Shown piece after piece: positions 1 to 10,237 of a stretch of 64,000 bases of DNA (position 1 is its first letter; each line of letters begins with the position of its first letter). Source of the DNA: Alkalisalibacterium limincola (lineage in GTDB: Bacteria > Pseudomonadota > Gammaproteobacteria > Xanthomonadales > Xanthomonadaceae); contig NZ_VRTS01000001.1 of the NCBI RefSeq assembly GCF_008017755.1, forward strand, positions 434,001 through 498,000, written 5' to 3'. Made by a program: the position numbers and the translations under genes. The notes under the pieces are model-generated. The model searched no databases. It was not told where the DNA came from and was given only the letters and a program-made list of their open reading frames with translations.

Positions 1-20
1 TACTGCTGCGCGCGTCCTGA

Positions 21-731
21 TCAGTCCGGCTGCAGCGTCGACCACAACGCCTCGCCACCGGCCTTCCTGGCGATCGACGCCAGTCGCTCCTGGTGGCGCC
101 CGATGTCGGTCGTATCGGCGCGCAACACCTTCCCCGCCACCTGCGGGACCTCGAGGTCGATGAACACGGGGCTGGCGGCCTCGTCGGCGCCAGCATCGAA
201 TCCGAGTTCGCTCTGGCCGGAAGTCAGCGCCAGGTAGACCTCGGCCAACAGCTCGGCGTCGAGCAGGGCCCCGTGCAGCTTGCGGTGCGCGTTGTCGACG
301 CCGAGGCGGCGGCACAGGGCGTCAAGGCTGTTGCGCTGGCCGGGGAAGCGCTCGCGCGCCATCGCCAGGGAGTCCAGCACCATCGCCCGGTCGGTCACCC
401 GCCCCCACTGGGGGCCCAGCAGCGAGAGTTCGTAGTCGAGGAAGCCGACGTCGAACACCGCGTTGTGGATGACCAGCTCCGACCCCTCGATGAACTCCAG
501 GAATTCCCGGGCGATCTCCGGAAAGCGGGGCTTGTCCGAAAGGAACTCGCGGGTCAGGCCGGTCACCTCCTCCGCCCCCGGCTCCATGTCGCGGTCGGGG
601 TTGAGGTAGTAGTGGAAATGCCGCCCGGTGGGCCGGCGCTCCAGCATCTCCAGGCAACCGATCTCCACCACCCGGTTGCCCTTCTCCCAGGACAGCCCGG
701 TGGTTTCGGTATCCAGCACGATCTGCCGCAT
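21..731 (-). CDS. dnaQ: DNA polymerase III epsilon subunit (3'-5' proofreading exonuclease)
   Basis: The 236-residue protein supplies 3'-5' proofreading to the replicative polymerase core. The DEDDh exonuclease motifs are visible: D7-T-E9 (ExoI), D94 in HNAVFDVGFL (ExoII) and H153/D158 in HGALLD (ExoIII), with the same H-to-D spacing of five as in E. coli. I chose the ATG at 729-731, which places the start six residues before the first catalytic Asp; an in-frame ATG at 758 would add nine unconserved residues inside rnhA. The start lies one base beyond the rnhA stop, so the two genes are probably co-transcribed. The C-terminal tail (about 180-236) should hold the polymerase-binding region. Confidence 0.96.
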   Translation of the reverse strand: MRQIVLDTETTGLSWEKGNRVVEIGCLEMLERRPTGRHFHYYLNPDRDMEPGAEEVTGLTREFLSDKPRFPEIAREFLEFIEGSELVIHNAVFDVGFLDYELSLLGPQWGRVTDRAMVLDSLAMARERFPGQRNSLDALCRRLGVDNAHRKLHGALLDAELLAEVYLALTSGQSELGFDAGADEAASPVFIDLEVPQVAGKVLRADTTDIGRHQERLASIARKAGGEALWSTLQPD

Positions 732-732
732 G

Positions 733-1191
733 TCAGCGCACCCCGACGCCGGGCGCATCGCGCAACTGCTCGGCCGCTGTGCGCGCCAGCTCGTCCACGC
801 GCTCGTTGTCCGGGTCGCCGGAATGGCCCTTGACCCACTGCCACTGCACCTGGTGCGGCTGCGCGGCGCGTTGCAGGCGTTGCCACAGGTCCTGGTTCTT
901 CACCGGCTCGCCGCCGGAGGTTTTCCAGCCGCGACGCACCCACCCGGGCAGCCACTCGACGAAGCCCTTCTGCACGTACTGGGAGTCGGTGAACAGCTTG
1001 ACGCTGCACGGCTCCTTCAAAGATTCCAGGCCCTGGATCGCCGCCATCATCTCCATGCGGTTGTTGGTCGTGTCCAACTCGCCGCCGACCAGCTCGCGCT
1101 CGCGGCCGTTGAAGCGCAACAGCGCCGCCCAGCCCCCAGGACCGGGATTGCCCAGGCACGCGCCGTCGGTATGGATCTCGATGGATTTCAC
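733..1191 (-). CDS. rnhA: Ribonuclease HI
   Basis: Cleaves the RNA strand of RNA-DNA hybrids (primer and R-loop removal). With the GTG start at 1189-1191 the protein has 152 residues and the four metal-binding carboxylates fall at D9, E47, D69 and D133, one less than E. coli D10/E48/D70/D134. The [14 protein letters not shown] signature is near the N-terminus. An earlier in-frame GTG at 1230 would add 13 residues and overlap the upstream methyltransferase; neither start has a convincing ribosome-binding site, so the start is the uncertain part. The order methyltransferase-rnhA-dnaQ matches the yafS-rnhA-dnaQ neighbourhood of enterobacteria. Confidence 0.95.
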   Translation of the reverse strand: MKSIEIHTDGACLGNPGPGGWAALLRFNGRERELVGGELDTTNNRMEMMAAIQGLESLKEPCSVKLFTDSQYVQKGFVEWLPGWVRRGWKTSGGEPVKNQDLWQRLQRAAQPHQVQWQWVKGHSGDPDNERVDELARTAAEQLRDAPGVGVR

Positions 1192-1207
1192 TGGTTCGGG
1201 TTCCGTT

Positions 1208-1891
1208 TCATCCGGGGCTGGCGCTCGCACCCAGCGGCACGGGTCGACGCCGCAGGCGCAGTGGCGTCAGGCCGTGCTCGCGGCGCCGCGCGAGCAGCAG
1301 GTTCGAGGAACGCAGCATCGGCAATCGGGGCGTGCGGGTGTCGGCCAAGGCGTCGCGGGCCCGCCACCATACGCCAACCGGACGGCAGGCGTGAACCTCC
1401 AGGCCCGCGGAACGCAGCATTCGCGAAACCTGCGCACCACTGAACGCCTGCAGGCCCTGCCGCGCCCAGCGCAGATGGAATGGACTGAACGGGTTCAGCG
1501 CAAGCACCAGCATCGTGCCGTCGGGTTCGAGCGTGCGCGCGCATTCGGCGACCAGGCCGGCTGGATCACGCGCGCACTCCAGCGCGTGCAGCGAGAACAC
1601 CAGGCTCATGCTCGCCGAGCACACCGGCAGTCGCGATTCGTCGGCTCGGAACTCTCCCTCCAGGCCCTCCGGGCCCAGCCAGGTATCGTGCAGCGTGTGC
1701 AGGCGATGCCCCTGCAACTCACCGGGGAGCGGTTGGCAGCCCCGCACCAGCAACCCCCGGCGGCCGAAGGCACCCTCGAGTTCCGGAGCCGCCTGGCGCA
1801 TCTCCTCACGCACCACTTGCTGAACAGCTGGCTTACGAAACCAGGGGCAGGCGGAATGCTCGAGTTGACGGGCGGAAGCGCTGGCGGGCAT
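1208..1891 (-). CDS. YafS-like class I SAM-dependent methyltransferase domain protein
   Basis: A 227-residue protein with the fold signature of type 11 methyltransferases in its middle ([17 protein letters not shown], followed by [18 protein letters not shown]), as in the E. coli yafS product that occupies the same place between gloB and rnhA. The substrate is unknown. The glycine-rich SAM motif I is not obvious in the N-terminal third, so activity cannot be assumed. The ATG at 1889-1891 gives the family-like start [12 protein letters not shown]; a longer frame exists but would run into gloB. It is divergent from gloB with 46 bases between start codons, so the two promoters must be packed into that gap or overlap. 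Confidence 0.8.
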   Translation of the reverse strand: MPASASARQLEHSACPWFRKPAVQQVVREEMRQAAPELEGAFGRRGLLVRGCQPLPGELQGHRLHTLHDTWLGPEGLEGEFRADESRLPVCSASMSLVFSLHALECARDPAGLVAECARTLEPDGTMLVLALNPFSPFHLRWARQGLQAFSGAQVSRMLRSAGLEVHACRPVGVWWRARDALADTRTPRLPMLRSSNLLLARRREHGLTPLRLRRRPVPLGASASPG

Positions 1892-1937
1892 GTTGGGGAT
1901 TGTGCGGGAAAACCCCGCCCCGCAAAACAAGCCTTCC

Positions 1938-2710
1938 ATGCCCCTGACCCTCCATGCCCTGCCGGCACTGTCCGACAACTACATCTGGCTGCTCGTCGAC
2001 GAGCGGGGCCGGGCCCTGGTCGTGGATCCCGGCGAGGCGGCACCGGTATGCGACCTGGCCTCCAAGGGCATCACTCCGGTGGCGATGCTGCTGACCCACC
2101 ACCACCCCGACCATATCGGTGGTGCGGACGGGATCCGCGAAAGGTGGCCACTGCGCTGCTATGCACCCGAGGATCCGCGCATTCCCCACGCCGACGAACG
2201 CGTCGGTGAAGGAGACCGGGTGGAGATACCCGAGCTCGGACTGGGTTTCGACGTCATGGCCACGCCCGGCCATACGCTCAGCCATGTGGTGTTCCACGGC
2301 CACGGCCACCTGTTCTGCGGCGACACGCTGTTCTCGCTGGGCTGCGGTCGACTCTTCGAGGGCACGCCCGCACAGATGCTCGATTCGCTCGATCGCATCG
2401 CTGCACTGCCCGGGGAATATCGCGTGTGCTGTGGCCACGAGTACACCCTCGACAACGCGCGCTTCGCGAAGACGGTCGACCACGGCAATGCGGCCCTCGA
2501 CGCGCGTATCGCCGAAGCCACCCGGCAGCGCGGGCGCGGCCAACCCTCCCTTCCCTCGACACTGGCCAGCGAATGCGCCGCGAATCCGTTCCTCAACGCC
2601 GACCGTCCGCAGATCCGGCAACGCCTGGCCCAGCGCGACGGCAACGACGTGGAAGACCGCCTGGATGCATTCGCGCGCTGCGCGCCTGGAAGGACGACTT
2701 CAGGGCATGA
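1938..2710 (+). CDS. gloB: Hydroxyacylglutathione hydrolase (glyoxalase II), apparent frameshift near the 3' end
   Basis: Metallo-beta-lactamase-fold enzyme hydrolysing S-D-lactoylglutathione to D-lactate and glutathione in methylglyoxal detoxification. The metal-binding motif T53-H-H-H-P-D-H59 is clear, followed by GHTLSHV and GHEYT. The ATG at 1938 starts MPLTLHALPALSDNY, the family N-terminus. The frame breaks near 2677: after LDAFAR the reading shifts, and adding one C in the run around 2675-2679 restores the family C-terminus [10 protein letters not shown] ending in TGA at 2708-2710. That stop overlaps the mltD start by four bases, which supports the corrected end. A base missing from the assembly is more likely than a mutation. 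Confidence 0.9.
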
Positions 2711-3969
2711 GCACGACGCATCGGACCCGGGCCTGGCGGACACTGCTCGCCGGTACGCTGCTGGCCCTGCTCACCGCGGGCTGCCAGACCGCAGGCCCCG
2801 TGGCACCAACGCTCCCGCAGGAAACCCAGGCACCTCCCCGGGCCGCCGAAGCGGACACCCGCGTGGCCGAGGGCGAACGCAAGCCGCGACGGCGACGTGC
2901 GACGCCACGCCCGGCCGCCCCGGCCCCGGAGCCGCTCGTCGTCGCGGCGACGGACGTCATGGCACGCCTGCGCCAGCAGCTCGACGACGACACCTGCGAC
3001 GGCGGCGAGCGCGCGCGGCACTGGCAGCGCCGCTACGCCGGCAGCCCGGCGCGTTTCGCCACCCAGATCGAGGGCGTCCTGCCCTTGCTCGCCTTCGTCC
3101 TGGAGGAAATCGAGGCGCGCGAACTGCCCGGCGAGTTCGCCTTCATCCCGATCGTGGAGAGCTGGTACCGCCCCGAGGCGGTGGCAAGCGGTGGCCCGGC
3201 GGGCATGTGGCAGATGATCCCGGCCACCGCGCGCGGCAACGGCATCCTCATCACCGAAGGCTACGACGGGCGATTCTCGCCGCTCGACGCGACCCACGCC
3301 GCGCTCGACCACCTGGCCGACCTGCACGAGCGCTTCGGCGACTGGCGACTGGCGGCAATGGCCTACAACGCCGGCGAGTTCCGCATCGCCCAGGCCATCC
3401 GCAGCCATGGCAGCGAACTGGTGGCCTCCGGCGAATCCCGCCAGCCGACCGGCCTCGCCAGTACGACGTACGAATACATCAGCAAGATCAAGGCGCTCTC
3501 CTGCCTGCTCGCGGGCCCCGGCCAGCGACGCATCCCGCTGCCTGATTCACTGATGGTGGAACGTCTGGCGGTGGTCGATGTCGAGGAGTTCAGTGGCCGA
3601 CTCGACACGGTAGCTCGCGTGCTCGACCTCGACGAAGCCACCGTGCGCATGCTCAATGGCGGATACCGCAACGGGCGCATCGACGCGCGCTCACCGCAGC
3701 GCCTCCTGCTGCCGATGCAGGCTGCGCACGGGCGACCCGAACTGCCGGGACTCCTGGCCGAGCATGCGGCGCAGGCCGTTCCTGCGCCCAGCAGCGTGCC
3801 CTCCGCGACGGTGGCCGCAGCCGGTGGCCGCTACACCGTCCGGCCCGGAGATACGCTCTCGGTGATCGCCAGGCGCCACGGACTCGCCCTGGCCCGCCTG
3901 CTCAGCCTCAACGGACTCTCCGCCCAGTCCATCATCCGCCCCGGGCAGGTGCTGAAACTGGAACCCTGA
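2707..3969 (+). CDS. mltD: Membrane-bound lytic murein transglycosylase D, lipoprotein
   Basis: A 420-residue peptidoglycan-cleaving lipoprotein. The signal peptide ends in the lipobox LLTAGC with the acylated Cys at 26, followed by a Pro/Arg-rich linker. The SLT catalytic domain spans about 120-290; PIVESWYRP puts the catalytic Glu at 151, followed by [15 protein letters not shown]. One LysM peptidoglycan-binding repeat closes the protein (about 373-420). E. coli MltD usually has two or more LysM repeats, so this form is short. The ATG at 2707 overlaps the gloB stop (ATGA), indicating translational coupling. gloB-mltD adjacency is conserved in gammaproteobacteria. Confidence 0.93.
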   Translation: MSTTHRTRAWRTLLAGTLLALLTAGCQTAGPVAPTLPQETQAPPRAAEADTRVAEGERKPRRRRATPRPAAPAPEPLVVAATDVMARLRQQLDDDTCDGGERARHWQRRYAGSPARFATQIEGVLPLLAFVLEEIEARELPGEFAFIPIVESWYRPEAVASGGPAGMWQMIPATARGNGILITEGYDGRFSPLDATHAALDHLADLHERFGDWRLAAMAYNAGEFRIAQAIRSHGSELVASGESRQPTGLASTTYEYISKIKALSCLLAGPGQRRIPLPDSLMVERLAVVDVEEFSGRLDTVARVLDLDEATVRMLNGGYRNGRIDARSPQRLLLPMQAAHGRPELPGLLAEHAAQAVPAPSSVPSATVAAAGGRYTVRPGDTLSVIARRHGLALARLLSLNGLSAQSIIRPGQVLKLEP

Positions 3970-4049
3970 GCGCGCAGGCGTCAAACTTCACGCTGTTGGG
4001 CACGGCCACCGCCGGCCCCGGCACCTCAGCACACCATTCGGGAGGCAAC

Positions 4050-4844
4050 ATGGGTTTTCTTCAGGGCAAGCGGGCGCTCATCGTCGGCGTCGCCAGCCAG
4101 CGCTCGATTGCCAGCGGCATCGCCGAGGCGATGCACCGGCAAGGCGCGGAACTGGCCTTCACCTATCAGACCGACAAGCTCAAGTCGCGTGTCGAAGCCT
4201 GTGCCGCAGACTGCGGCTCCGACATCGTGCTGCCGCTCGACGTGGCCGAGGATGCGCAGATCGATGCCGTCTTCAAGGCCCTGGGAGAGCGCTGGAGCGA
4301 CGGCTTCGACATCCTCGTGCACTCGGTCGGCTTCGCCCCGCGCGAGACGCTGGAAGGCGGTTTCCTGGACAACCTCACCCGGGAGAACTTCCAGATCGCG
4401 CATGACGTCTCCGTGTACAGCCTCGCCGCGCTGGCCAAGGCCGCGCGGCCGATGATGCAGGGCCGAAAGGGCTCGATCCTGACGCTGTCCTACCTCGGGG
4501 CGGAGCGCGCGCTGGCGAACTACAACGTGATGGGCGTCGCCAAGGCCGCATTGGAGTCCTCGGTGCGCTACCTGGCCATGAACCTCGGACCCGAGGGCAC
4601 CCGGGTGAACGCGATTTCGGCGGGTCCGATCAAGACCCTGGCCGCGTCAGGCGTGGGCAGCCTGCGCAAGATGCTTTCGCACGTGGAGCAGTACGCCCCG
4701 CTGCGTCGCAACGTGACGATCGATGACGTCGGCAATGTCGGTGCGTTCCTGTGTTCCGACCTGGCCGCCGGCGTCACCGGCGAGGTGACCTACGTCGACT
4801 GCGGGTACAGCATCCTCGGGATGACCGGCATCGACGTCGACTGA
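4050..4844 (+). CDS. fabI: Enoyl-[acyl-carrier-protein] reductase (NADH)
   Basis: Catalyses the last reductive step of each fatty-acid elongation cycle. The 264-residue protein has the FabI-type cofactor motif [13 protein letters not shown] and the active-site set Y148, Y158 and K165 in [19 protein letters not shown], two residues later than E. coli Y146/Y156/K163. The ATG at 4050 follows a GGAGG ribosome-binding site at 4041-4045. Many Xanthomonas carry the unrelated FabV instead; having FabI makes triclosan sensitivity a reasonable but untested expectation. Transcription ends at the hairpin at 4887-4917. Confidence 0.97.
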   Translation: MGFLQGKRALIVGVASQRSIASGIAEAMHRQGAELAFTYQTDKLKSRVEACAADCGSDIVLPLDVAEDAQIDAVFKALGERWSDGFDILVHSVGFAPRETLEGGFLDNLTRENFQIAHDVSVYSLAALAKAARPMMQGRKGSILTLSYLGAERALANYNVMGVAKAALESSVRYLAMNLGPEGTRVNAISAGPIKTLAASGVGSLRKMLSHVEQYAPLRRNVTIDDVGNVGAFLCSDLAAGVTGEVTYVDCGYSILGMTGIDVD

Positions 4845-4886
4845 GCGGGCCCGATGCGGTGCCTCGACAGGCGCCGCGATACCCAG

Positions 4887-4917
4887 AAAAAAAGCCCGGC
4901 ATCCGCCGGGCTTTTTC
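4887..4917. terminator. Bidirectional terminator between fabI and ppiD
   Basis: An 8-bp perfect stem AGCCCGGC/GCCGGGCT at 4893-4900 and 4905-4912 with the loop ATCC. An A-tract precedes it and a T-tract follows it, so it can terminate the convergent fabI (+) and ppiD (-) transcripts. Confidence 0.88.
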
Positions 4918-4935
4918 ATCGCTGCGACCTGTGCG

Positions 4936-6894
4936 TCACAGGCGGCTTTCAACCACCTCGACCGGGTACTGCTGGCGCAGTGCGTCGACGAAGGCCCGCG
5001 CCTCGATATCGGCCCGGGCACGACCCAGCTGCATCCGCAACTGGGCACGCTCGGCGGGATCGATCACCAGGTCATCGCCCCGGGAAACGGCATGCAACTC
5101 GACGAGTGCGAAGTCGCGTTGGCCGAGCCGTGCCAGCGTCAGCGATCGCTCGCCCTCCTGCGGACGCGGCATGGAGAACACCGTTTCCACGATCGTGCGA
5201 TCGATGCCTGCACCCGTGCGGGCCACGTCCTCGCGGCGCTGGGCCTCGTTGCCCGCCTGCCCGGCAAGGTCCTCGAGCGCCGCGCCGTCGCGGGCCGCGG
5301 CCAGCAGCGCGTCGGCCGCTTCCTGGGCCGCCGCAGCAGCGCGCTCGGCCCGGATCGTCTGCTCGACCTCCTCGCGGACCTCGGCCAGCGGCCGCGGCTC
5401 GGACGGACGATGCTCGGCCACCTGGATGACGACCATGTGGTCGGGCGCGATCTCGATCGCACCGCTGACCTCGTCGCCGGCCAGCATCTGGGAAGCGAAG
5501 GCGTTTCGCAGCACTTCCGGATGCGAGGTGATGCCGTCGCCGCCGTCGCGCCCGAAATGACCGGTGCGCTGGATTTCCAGGCCCATCTCGTCGGCTGCCG
5601 GCGCCAGGGAGGTGCCATCCCGGTAGACCAGGTCCATCAAGCGGCCGGCGCGGTCGCTGAACATGCGCTCGCGCTCGCCCGACAACACCTCCGCCTCGAT
5701 TTCGTCGCGCACGTCCTCGAAGGCCACGCTCTCGCCCTCGCGGATCTCGCGCACCAGTACCAGGTGGTAGCCGTCGATCGTGCGGATCGGCCCGGCCACC
5801 TCGCCTTCGGATGCCGCGAACAGGCCTTCGTCGAATTCACTCCCGAACGTGCCGCGTTCGATCCAGCCAAGGTCACCGCCCGTGTCGGCCGAACCGCTGT
5901 CGTCGGAATGCTCGCTCGCCACGGCTTCGAACTCCGCTCCGGCCTCGAGCTCGGCCTTGAGCGCATCCGCCCGCTCACGCGCGGCCTGCCACTCCGCGTC
6001 GTCCGCCGACGGGTCCACCGCCAGAAGGATGTGCGAGGTGAGGCGCTGCTCCTCGGTGCCATAGCGCATCCGCTGCTCCTCGAAGCGCTGGCGCAGGGTG
6101 TCCTCGGAAATCGTCGTGGGCACCGTCAGCTCGCTGCCCCGGACCTCCAGGTATTCGATCGCCACGGTCTCGTCGGTGCGGTACCGGTCCTGGTTGCGCT
6201 CGAACCAGGACTCGACCTCGCTTGCCTCGAGCTCGGCCACTTCGAGCTCGGGAGCCTGGATGGCGAGGTAGCTGAAGTCGCGGCGCTGGTCACGCAGCCG
6301 CAGCAGGACATCCACCTCGGCATCGGTCGCGAACGCGGTCTCGCCGATCTCGGAGGGAATCAACTGGCGCATCATCTCCGCGCGCAGGCGCGCATCGAAC
6401 TGGCCGGGCGAGAGCGGAGGCTGCTGCGTGCTCAGGACCTGGCGATAGCGGTCCGGGTCGAATTGCCCCTCCACCTGGAAGGCCGGGATCGCGCGGATCT
6501 CCGCGGCCACCTGGGCGTCGGAAATGACCAGGCCGTCTCGCTGCGCAGCGATCACCAGCAGTTCTTCCTCGATCATCTGGTCGAGCAGTTGCCGACGAAC
6601 CGCCGGGTCTTCGAACATCGACCCGTCGTATTCCTCGCCCATGACCTGGCGCATCTGGATGCGGGCCTGGTCGAGTCGGCTCCGGTAGGCCTGCTCGCTG
6701 ATCTCGCGCGTTTCCCGGCCGATCGGACCCACGCTGTACCACTTGCCGGGCAGCTGGATGCGGGCCACGTTGGTATCGACCGTGGCACTGAAGTAGTTGC
6801 CGATGCCGAAGAATGCGAACGGAATCGCAAGCAGCACCACGATGACGACGGCCACTTTGCCGCCGGTCACTTTGTCGCGCAGTTTCAGGAGCAT
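4936..6894 (-). CDS. ppiD: Periplasmic folding chaperone PpiD (SurA-N/parvulin type, membrane anchored)
   Basis: A 652-residue protein with an N-terminal signal anchor at about 14-32 (VAVVIVVLLAIPFAFFGIG), then a SurA-N-like chaperone region, a PpiC-type rotamase domain (about 275-370, with TSHILL, GGDLGWIERG and GYHLVLV) and a second C-terminal chaperone lobe. It assists folding of exported proteins at the periplasmic face of the inner membrane. PpiD parvulin domains often lack isomerase activity, so catalysis is not assumed. The soluble part is strikingly rich in Glu and Asp. It follows hupB and two tRNA genes as in Xanthomonadales, but a terminator at 6945-6978 separates it from them. Confidence 0.93.
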   Translation of the reverse strand: MLLKLRDKVTGGKVAVVIVVLLAIPFAFFGIGNYFSATVDTNVARIQLPGKWYSVGPIGRETREISEQAYRSRLDQARIQMRQVMGEEYDGSMFEDPAVRRQLLDQMIEEELLVIAAQRDGLVISDAQVAAEIRAIPAFQVEGQFDPDRYRQVLSTQQPPLSPGQFDARLRAEMMRQLIPSEIGETAFATDAEVDVLLRLRDQRRDFSYLAIQAPELEVAELEASEVESWFERNQDRYRTDETVAIEYLEVRGSELTVPTTISEDTLRQRFEEQRMRYGTEEQRLTSHILLAVDPSADDAEWQAARERADALKAELEAGAEFEAVASEHSDDSGSADTGGDLGWIERGTFGSEFDEGLFAASEGEVAGPIRTIDGYHLVLVREIREGESVAFEDVRDEIEAEVLSGERERMFSDRAGRLMDLVYRDGTSLAPAADEMGLEIQRTGHFGRDGGDGITSHPEVLRNAFASQMLAGDEVSGAIEIAPDHMVVIQVAEHRPSEPRPLAEVREEVEQTIRAERAAAAAQEAADALLAAARDGAALEDLAGQAGNEAQRREDVARTGAGIDRTIVETVFSMPRPQEGERSLTLARLGQRDFALVELHAVSRGDDLVIDPAERAQLRMQLGRARADIEARAFVDALRQQYPVEVVESRL

Positions 6895-6944
6895 GGTTGT
6901 CTAGGCCCGTCGGTGCGAGGCCCGGCAGCGACCGGGCTGGTGGA

Positions 6945-6978
6945 CAAAAAAAGAGGGCGCCTTTGTCGGGCGCCCTCT
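6945..6978 (-). terminator. Rho-independent terminator downstream of tRNA-Asp
   Basis: A 10-bp GC-rich stem AGAGGGCGCC/GGCGCCCTCT (6952-6961 with 6969-6978) followed on the minus strand by seven T residues (6945-6951). It ends the hupB/tRNA-Val/tRNA-Asp transcript just before ppiD. Confidence 0.9.
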
Positions 6979-6984
6979 GGATAG

Positions 6985-7061
6985 TGGCGGAGTGGACGGG
7001 ACTCGAACCCGCGACCCCCGGCGTGACAGGCCGGTATTCTAACCGACTGAACTACCACTCC
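6985..7061 (-). tRNA. tRNA-Asp (anticodon GTC)
   Basis: A 77-nt cloverleaf with CCA encoded. The acceptor arms are GGAGTGG and CCACTCC, the discriminator is G and the anticodon is GTC. It lies 15 bases after tRNA-Val and just before a strong terminator. Confidence 0.97.
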
Positions 7062-7076
7062 GCGCTTTGAACTTTT

Positions 7077-7151
<75 letters not shown>

Positions 7152-7167
7152 CTTACGTGCGAGCCGC

Positions 7168-7440
7168 TTAGTTTACGGCATCCTTGAGGGCTTTGCCAGC
7201 CTTGAAGCCCGGAACCTTCGAGGCCTTGATCTTGATGTTCTCGCCGGTGCGCGGGTTGCGACCGGTGCGCGCGGCGCGCTTGCGAACCTGGAAGGTGCCA
7301 AAGCCCACGAGGGTGACGGTGTCGCCCTTCTTCAGGGCCTTCTTGATGACTTCGACCACTGCGTCGACGGCATTGCCGGCGTCGGTCTTGGACAGCTCGG
7401 CGGTATCGGCCACCGCAGCAACAAATTCGGCTTTGTTCAT
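7168..7440 (-). CDS. hupB: DNA-binding protein HU
   Basis: A 90-residue nucleoid protein, the standard HU length, with the beta-arm signature [14 protein letters not shown] and GFGTF before it. The ATG at 7438-7440 is preceded by AGGGAG at good spacing. A sigma70-type promoter at 7569-7597 gives a leader of about 120 nt. The lon-hupB order is conserved in proteobacteria. Downstream tRNA-Val and tRNA-Asp share the same strand, and the first clear terminator lies after them. Confidence 0.97.
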   Translation of the reverse strand: MNKAEFVAAVADTAELSKTDAGNAVDAVVEVIKKALKKGDTVTLVGFGTFQVRKRAARTGRNPRTGENIKIKASKVPGFKAGKALKDAVN

Positions 7441-7568
7441 TATTGACTCCCTGAGCGGATTCCCCGCGATCGTAACCAACCGGACTCCCCCCTGTGCCTT
7501 ACCCGGCGGTTCGTCCGATCGACCTAGGCCGCGGTGTGGTGTCGCCACCAACACCGCGGTGCCCACGT

Positions 7569-7597
7569 TTTATACCAGTGCCCCTCAGGGCGTGCAA
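7569..7597 (-). promoter_or_regulatory. Sigma70-type promoter of hupB
   Basis: On the minus strand TTGCAC (7592-7597) and TATAAA (7569-7574) are separated by exactly 17 bases. Transcription would start near 7562, about 120 bases before the hupB ATG. Confidence 0.7.
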
Positions 7598-7695
7598 CAC
7601 GAAAATTCCCCGGAACGCTAGGAATTTCGCGGGTTTCAGCCCATCCAACCGCAACGCGCTTGTCAAGCCCCGGCACGACCCGCGAGGATCCGGCC

Positions 7696-10136
7696 TCAAT
7701 GGGGCCGGACTTCCTTGCCGCCCTGACGCCCCTTGGACTTCGATCCCGTGCTGTCTTCGCCGTCGGACGACGGGCCCGCGGCGTCAGCGGACGCTCCAGC
7801 GCCACGTCAAGCACCTGGTCTATCCACTTGACCGGAATGATCTTCAGGTCGCGGGTGACGTTCTTCGGAATGTCCGCGAGGTCCTTCTCGTTCTCCTCCG
7901 GGATGATCACCGTGGTGATGCCCCCGCGCAGCGCGGCGAGCAACTTTTCCTTCAGCCCGCCGATCGGCAGCACCCGGCCGCGCAGCGTGATCTCGCCGGT
8001 CATCGCCACGTCGGCGCGCACCGGCACCTTCGCCAGCGCCGAGACCAGCGCGGTGACCATGCCGATGCCGGCACTCGGGCCGTCCTTCGGCGTGGCGCCC
8101 TCGGGCACGTGCACGTGCAGGTCGAGCTTCTGATGGAAGTCCTCGGGCAGGCCCAGCACGTCCGCGCGCGCGCGCACCACGCTCAAGGCCGCCTTGACCG
8201 ACTCCTGCATCACGTCTCCCAGCTTGCCGGTCAGGGTCAGCAGGCCCTTGCCCGGGACCGGAGTGGCTTCGATCTGCAGCAGCTCGCCACCCACCTCGGT
8301 CCACGCCAGGCCGGTGACCAGGCCGATCTCGTTGGCCTGCTCGGCGCGGCCGAAGTCGAAGCGGCGCACGCCCAGGTACTTGTCGAGGTTCTTGGACGTC
8401 ACCGCCAGCGGCTTGCGCTTGGCGGACTTCTTCTCCGGCTGCGGGCCGGCCAGTGCGATTTCCTTGACCACCTTGCGGCAGATCTTGGCGATCTCGCGCT
8501 CCAGCCCACGCACGCCCGACTCGCGGGTGTAGTAGCGGATGATGTCGCGGATCGCGCTCTCCGCGATGGCGAGCTCCTCCTCGCGCAGGCCGTTCGCCTT
8601 GAGCTGCTTGGCGAGCAGGTAGCGCGTGGCGATGTTGATCTTCTCGTCCTCGGTGTAACCGGGGATCCGGATGACCTCCATGCGGTCGAGCAGCGGCCCG
8701 GGGATGTTGAGCGAGTTCGAGGTGGCGATGAACATCACCTCGGAGAGGTCCAGGTCGACCTCGAGGTAGTGGTCGGCGAAGGTGTTGTTCTGCTCGGGAT
8801 CGAGCACTTCGAGCAATGCCGAGGACGGGTCGCCACGGAAGTCCATGCTCATCTTGTCGATCTCGTCGAGCATGAACAGCGGATTCTTCGTGCCGGCCTT
8901 GGACAGGTTCTGCACGATGCGGCCCGGCATCGAACCGATGTAGGTGCGACGGTGGCCGCGGATCTCGGCCTCGTCGCGGACTCCGCCCAGGCTCATGCGG
9001 ATGAACTTGCGGTTGGTGGCCTTCGCGATGGACTGCCCCAGCGAGGTCTTGCCCACGCCCGGCGGCCCGACCAGGCACAGGATCGGCCCCTTCATCTGCT
9101 TCACCCGCGCCTGCACGGCCAGGTATTCCAGGATTCGGTCCTTGACCTTCTCCAGGCCGTAGTGGTCGGCGTCGAGCACCTCCTCGGCGGCCTTGAGGTC
9201 GCGACGCACTTTGGACTTCTTCTTCCAGGGCACCCCGACCAGCCAGTCGATGTAGTTGCGCACCACCGTGGCCTCGGCGGACATCGGCGACATCTGCTTG
9301 AGCTTGTTGAGCTCGGCCTTGGCCTTGGTCGCCACGTCCTTGGGCATGCCGGCCTCGGCGACCTTCTTCGCCAGTTCCTCGAGCTCGTTGGGGACGTCAT
9401 CGAGCTCACCGAGCTCCTTCTGGATCGCCTTCATCTGCTCGTTGAGGTAGTACTCGCGCTGGCTCTTCTCCATCTGCGACTTCACCCGGCCGCGGATGCG
9501 CTTCTCGAGCTGCTGCACGTCGATCTCGCCGTCGACGAAGCCGATCAGCATCTCCAGGCGCGCGCCGATGTCGATGGTCTCGAGCAGCTTCTGCTTGTCG
9601 GCCAGGCGGATCGCGAGGTGCGCGGCGATCGTGTCGGCCAGGCGACCCGGCTCCTCGATGCCCGACAACGTGGTCAGCAACTCGGGCGGCAGCTTGCGGT
9701 TCATCTTGACGTACTGCTCGAACAGCGACAGCAGCGAGCGCATCGTCACCTCGACCTCGCGCTGCTCGCCGGCGGTCGTGGAGTCGACCACGTCGGCGGT
9801 GCCGGTCAAGGCACCTTCGTTCTCGGAATAGCCCTGCATGCGCACGCGCGACACACCCTCGACCAGGACCTTGATCGTGCCGTCGGGAAGCTTGAGCAGC
9901 TGCAGGACATGCGCCAGCGTGCCGAACTCGAACAGGTCCTTCGAGCCCGGATCGTCGACGTCGGGGCTGGTCTGGGCCACCAGCAGGATCTGCTTGTCGG
10001 ACTCCATCGCCTGCTCGAGCGCGTGCACCGACTTCTCGCGACCCACGAACAGCGGGATGACCATGTGCGGATAGACCACGACATCGCGCAGCGGCAGGAC
10101 CGGCAGTTCGAGGCGGGTGGAAGTGTTCTCGGACAT
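7696..10136 (-). CDS. lon: ATP-dependent protease Lon, apparent frameshift near the 3' end
   Basis: Cytoplasmic AAA+ serine protease degrading damaged and regulatory proteins. The order is Lon N-domain (1-210), AAA+ domain with Walker A GPPGVGKT (around 357-364), and a protease domain with catalytic Ser in DGPSAG (about 686) and Lys in [14 protein letters not shown] (about 729), 43 residues apart as in E. coli. After ALERPLT (near 7790) the frame turns Arg-rich and runs on far past the usual end. Adding one base there gives a hydrophilic tail containing [18 protein letters not shown] and a stop at 7696-7698, about 813 residues, a normal Lon length. A heat-shock-type promoter lies at 10209-10235. 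Confidence 0.93.
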
Positions 10137-10208
10137 CTTGTTCTCCTGGTGCCGCCAGCGCGGGACCTCTTGACGCCGGCAGTCTCGCCGGCCCTATGGG
10201 TTCAGGTT

Positions 10209-10235
10209 ATGGGGGCCGCGCCGACAGCTTGCAAG
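10209..10235 (-). promoter_or_regulatory. Putative heat-shock (sigma32) promoter of lon
   Basis: On the minus strand CTTGCA (10230-10235) and CCCCAT (10209-10214) are spaced by 15 bases. This matches the sigma32 consensus (CTTGAA, 13-17 bases, CCCCAT) except for one base in the -35. It sits about 70 bases before the lon ATG, right after the clpX terminator. Confidence 0.55.
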
Positions 10236-10237
10236 AA

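Noticed and set aside
1-20. 3' end of a plus-strand gene at the left edge (a frame ending in TGA at 18-20)
   Set aside because: Too short to identify; nothing can be supported.
1938-2710. Programmed ribosomal frameshifting in gloB and others
   Set aside because: The breaks share no slippery heptamer or downstream pseudoknot pattern and occur in unrelated genes at unrelated positions.
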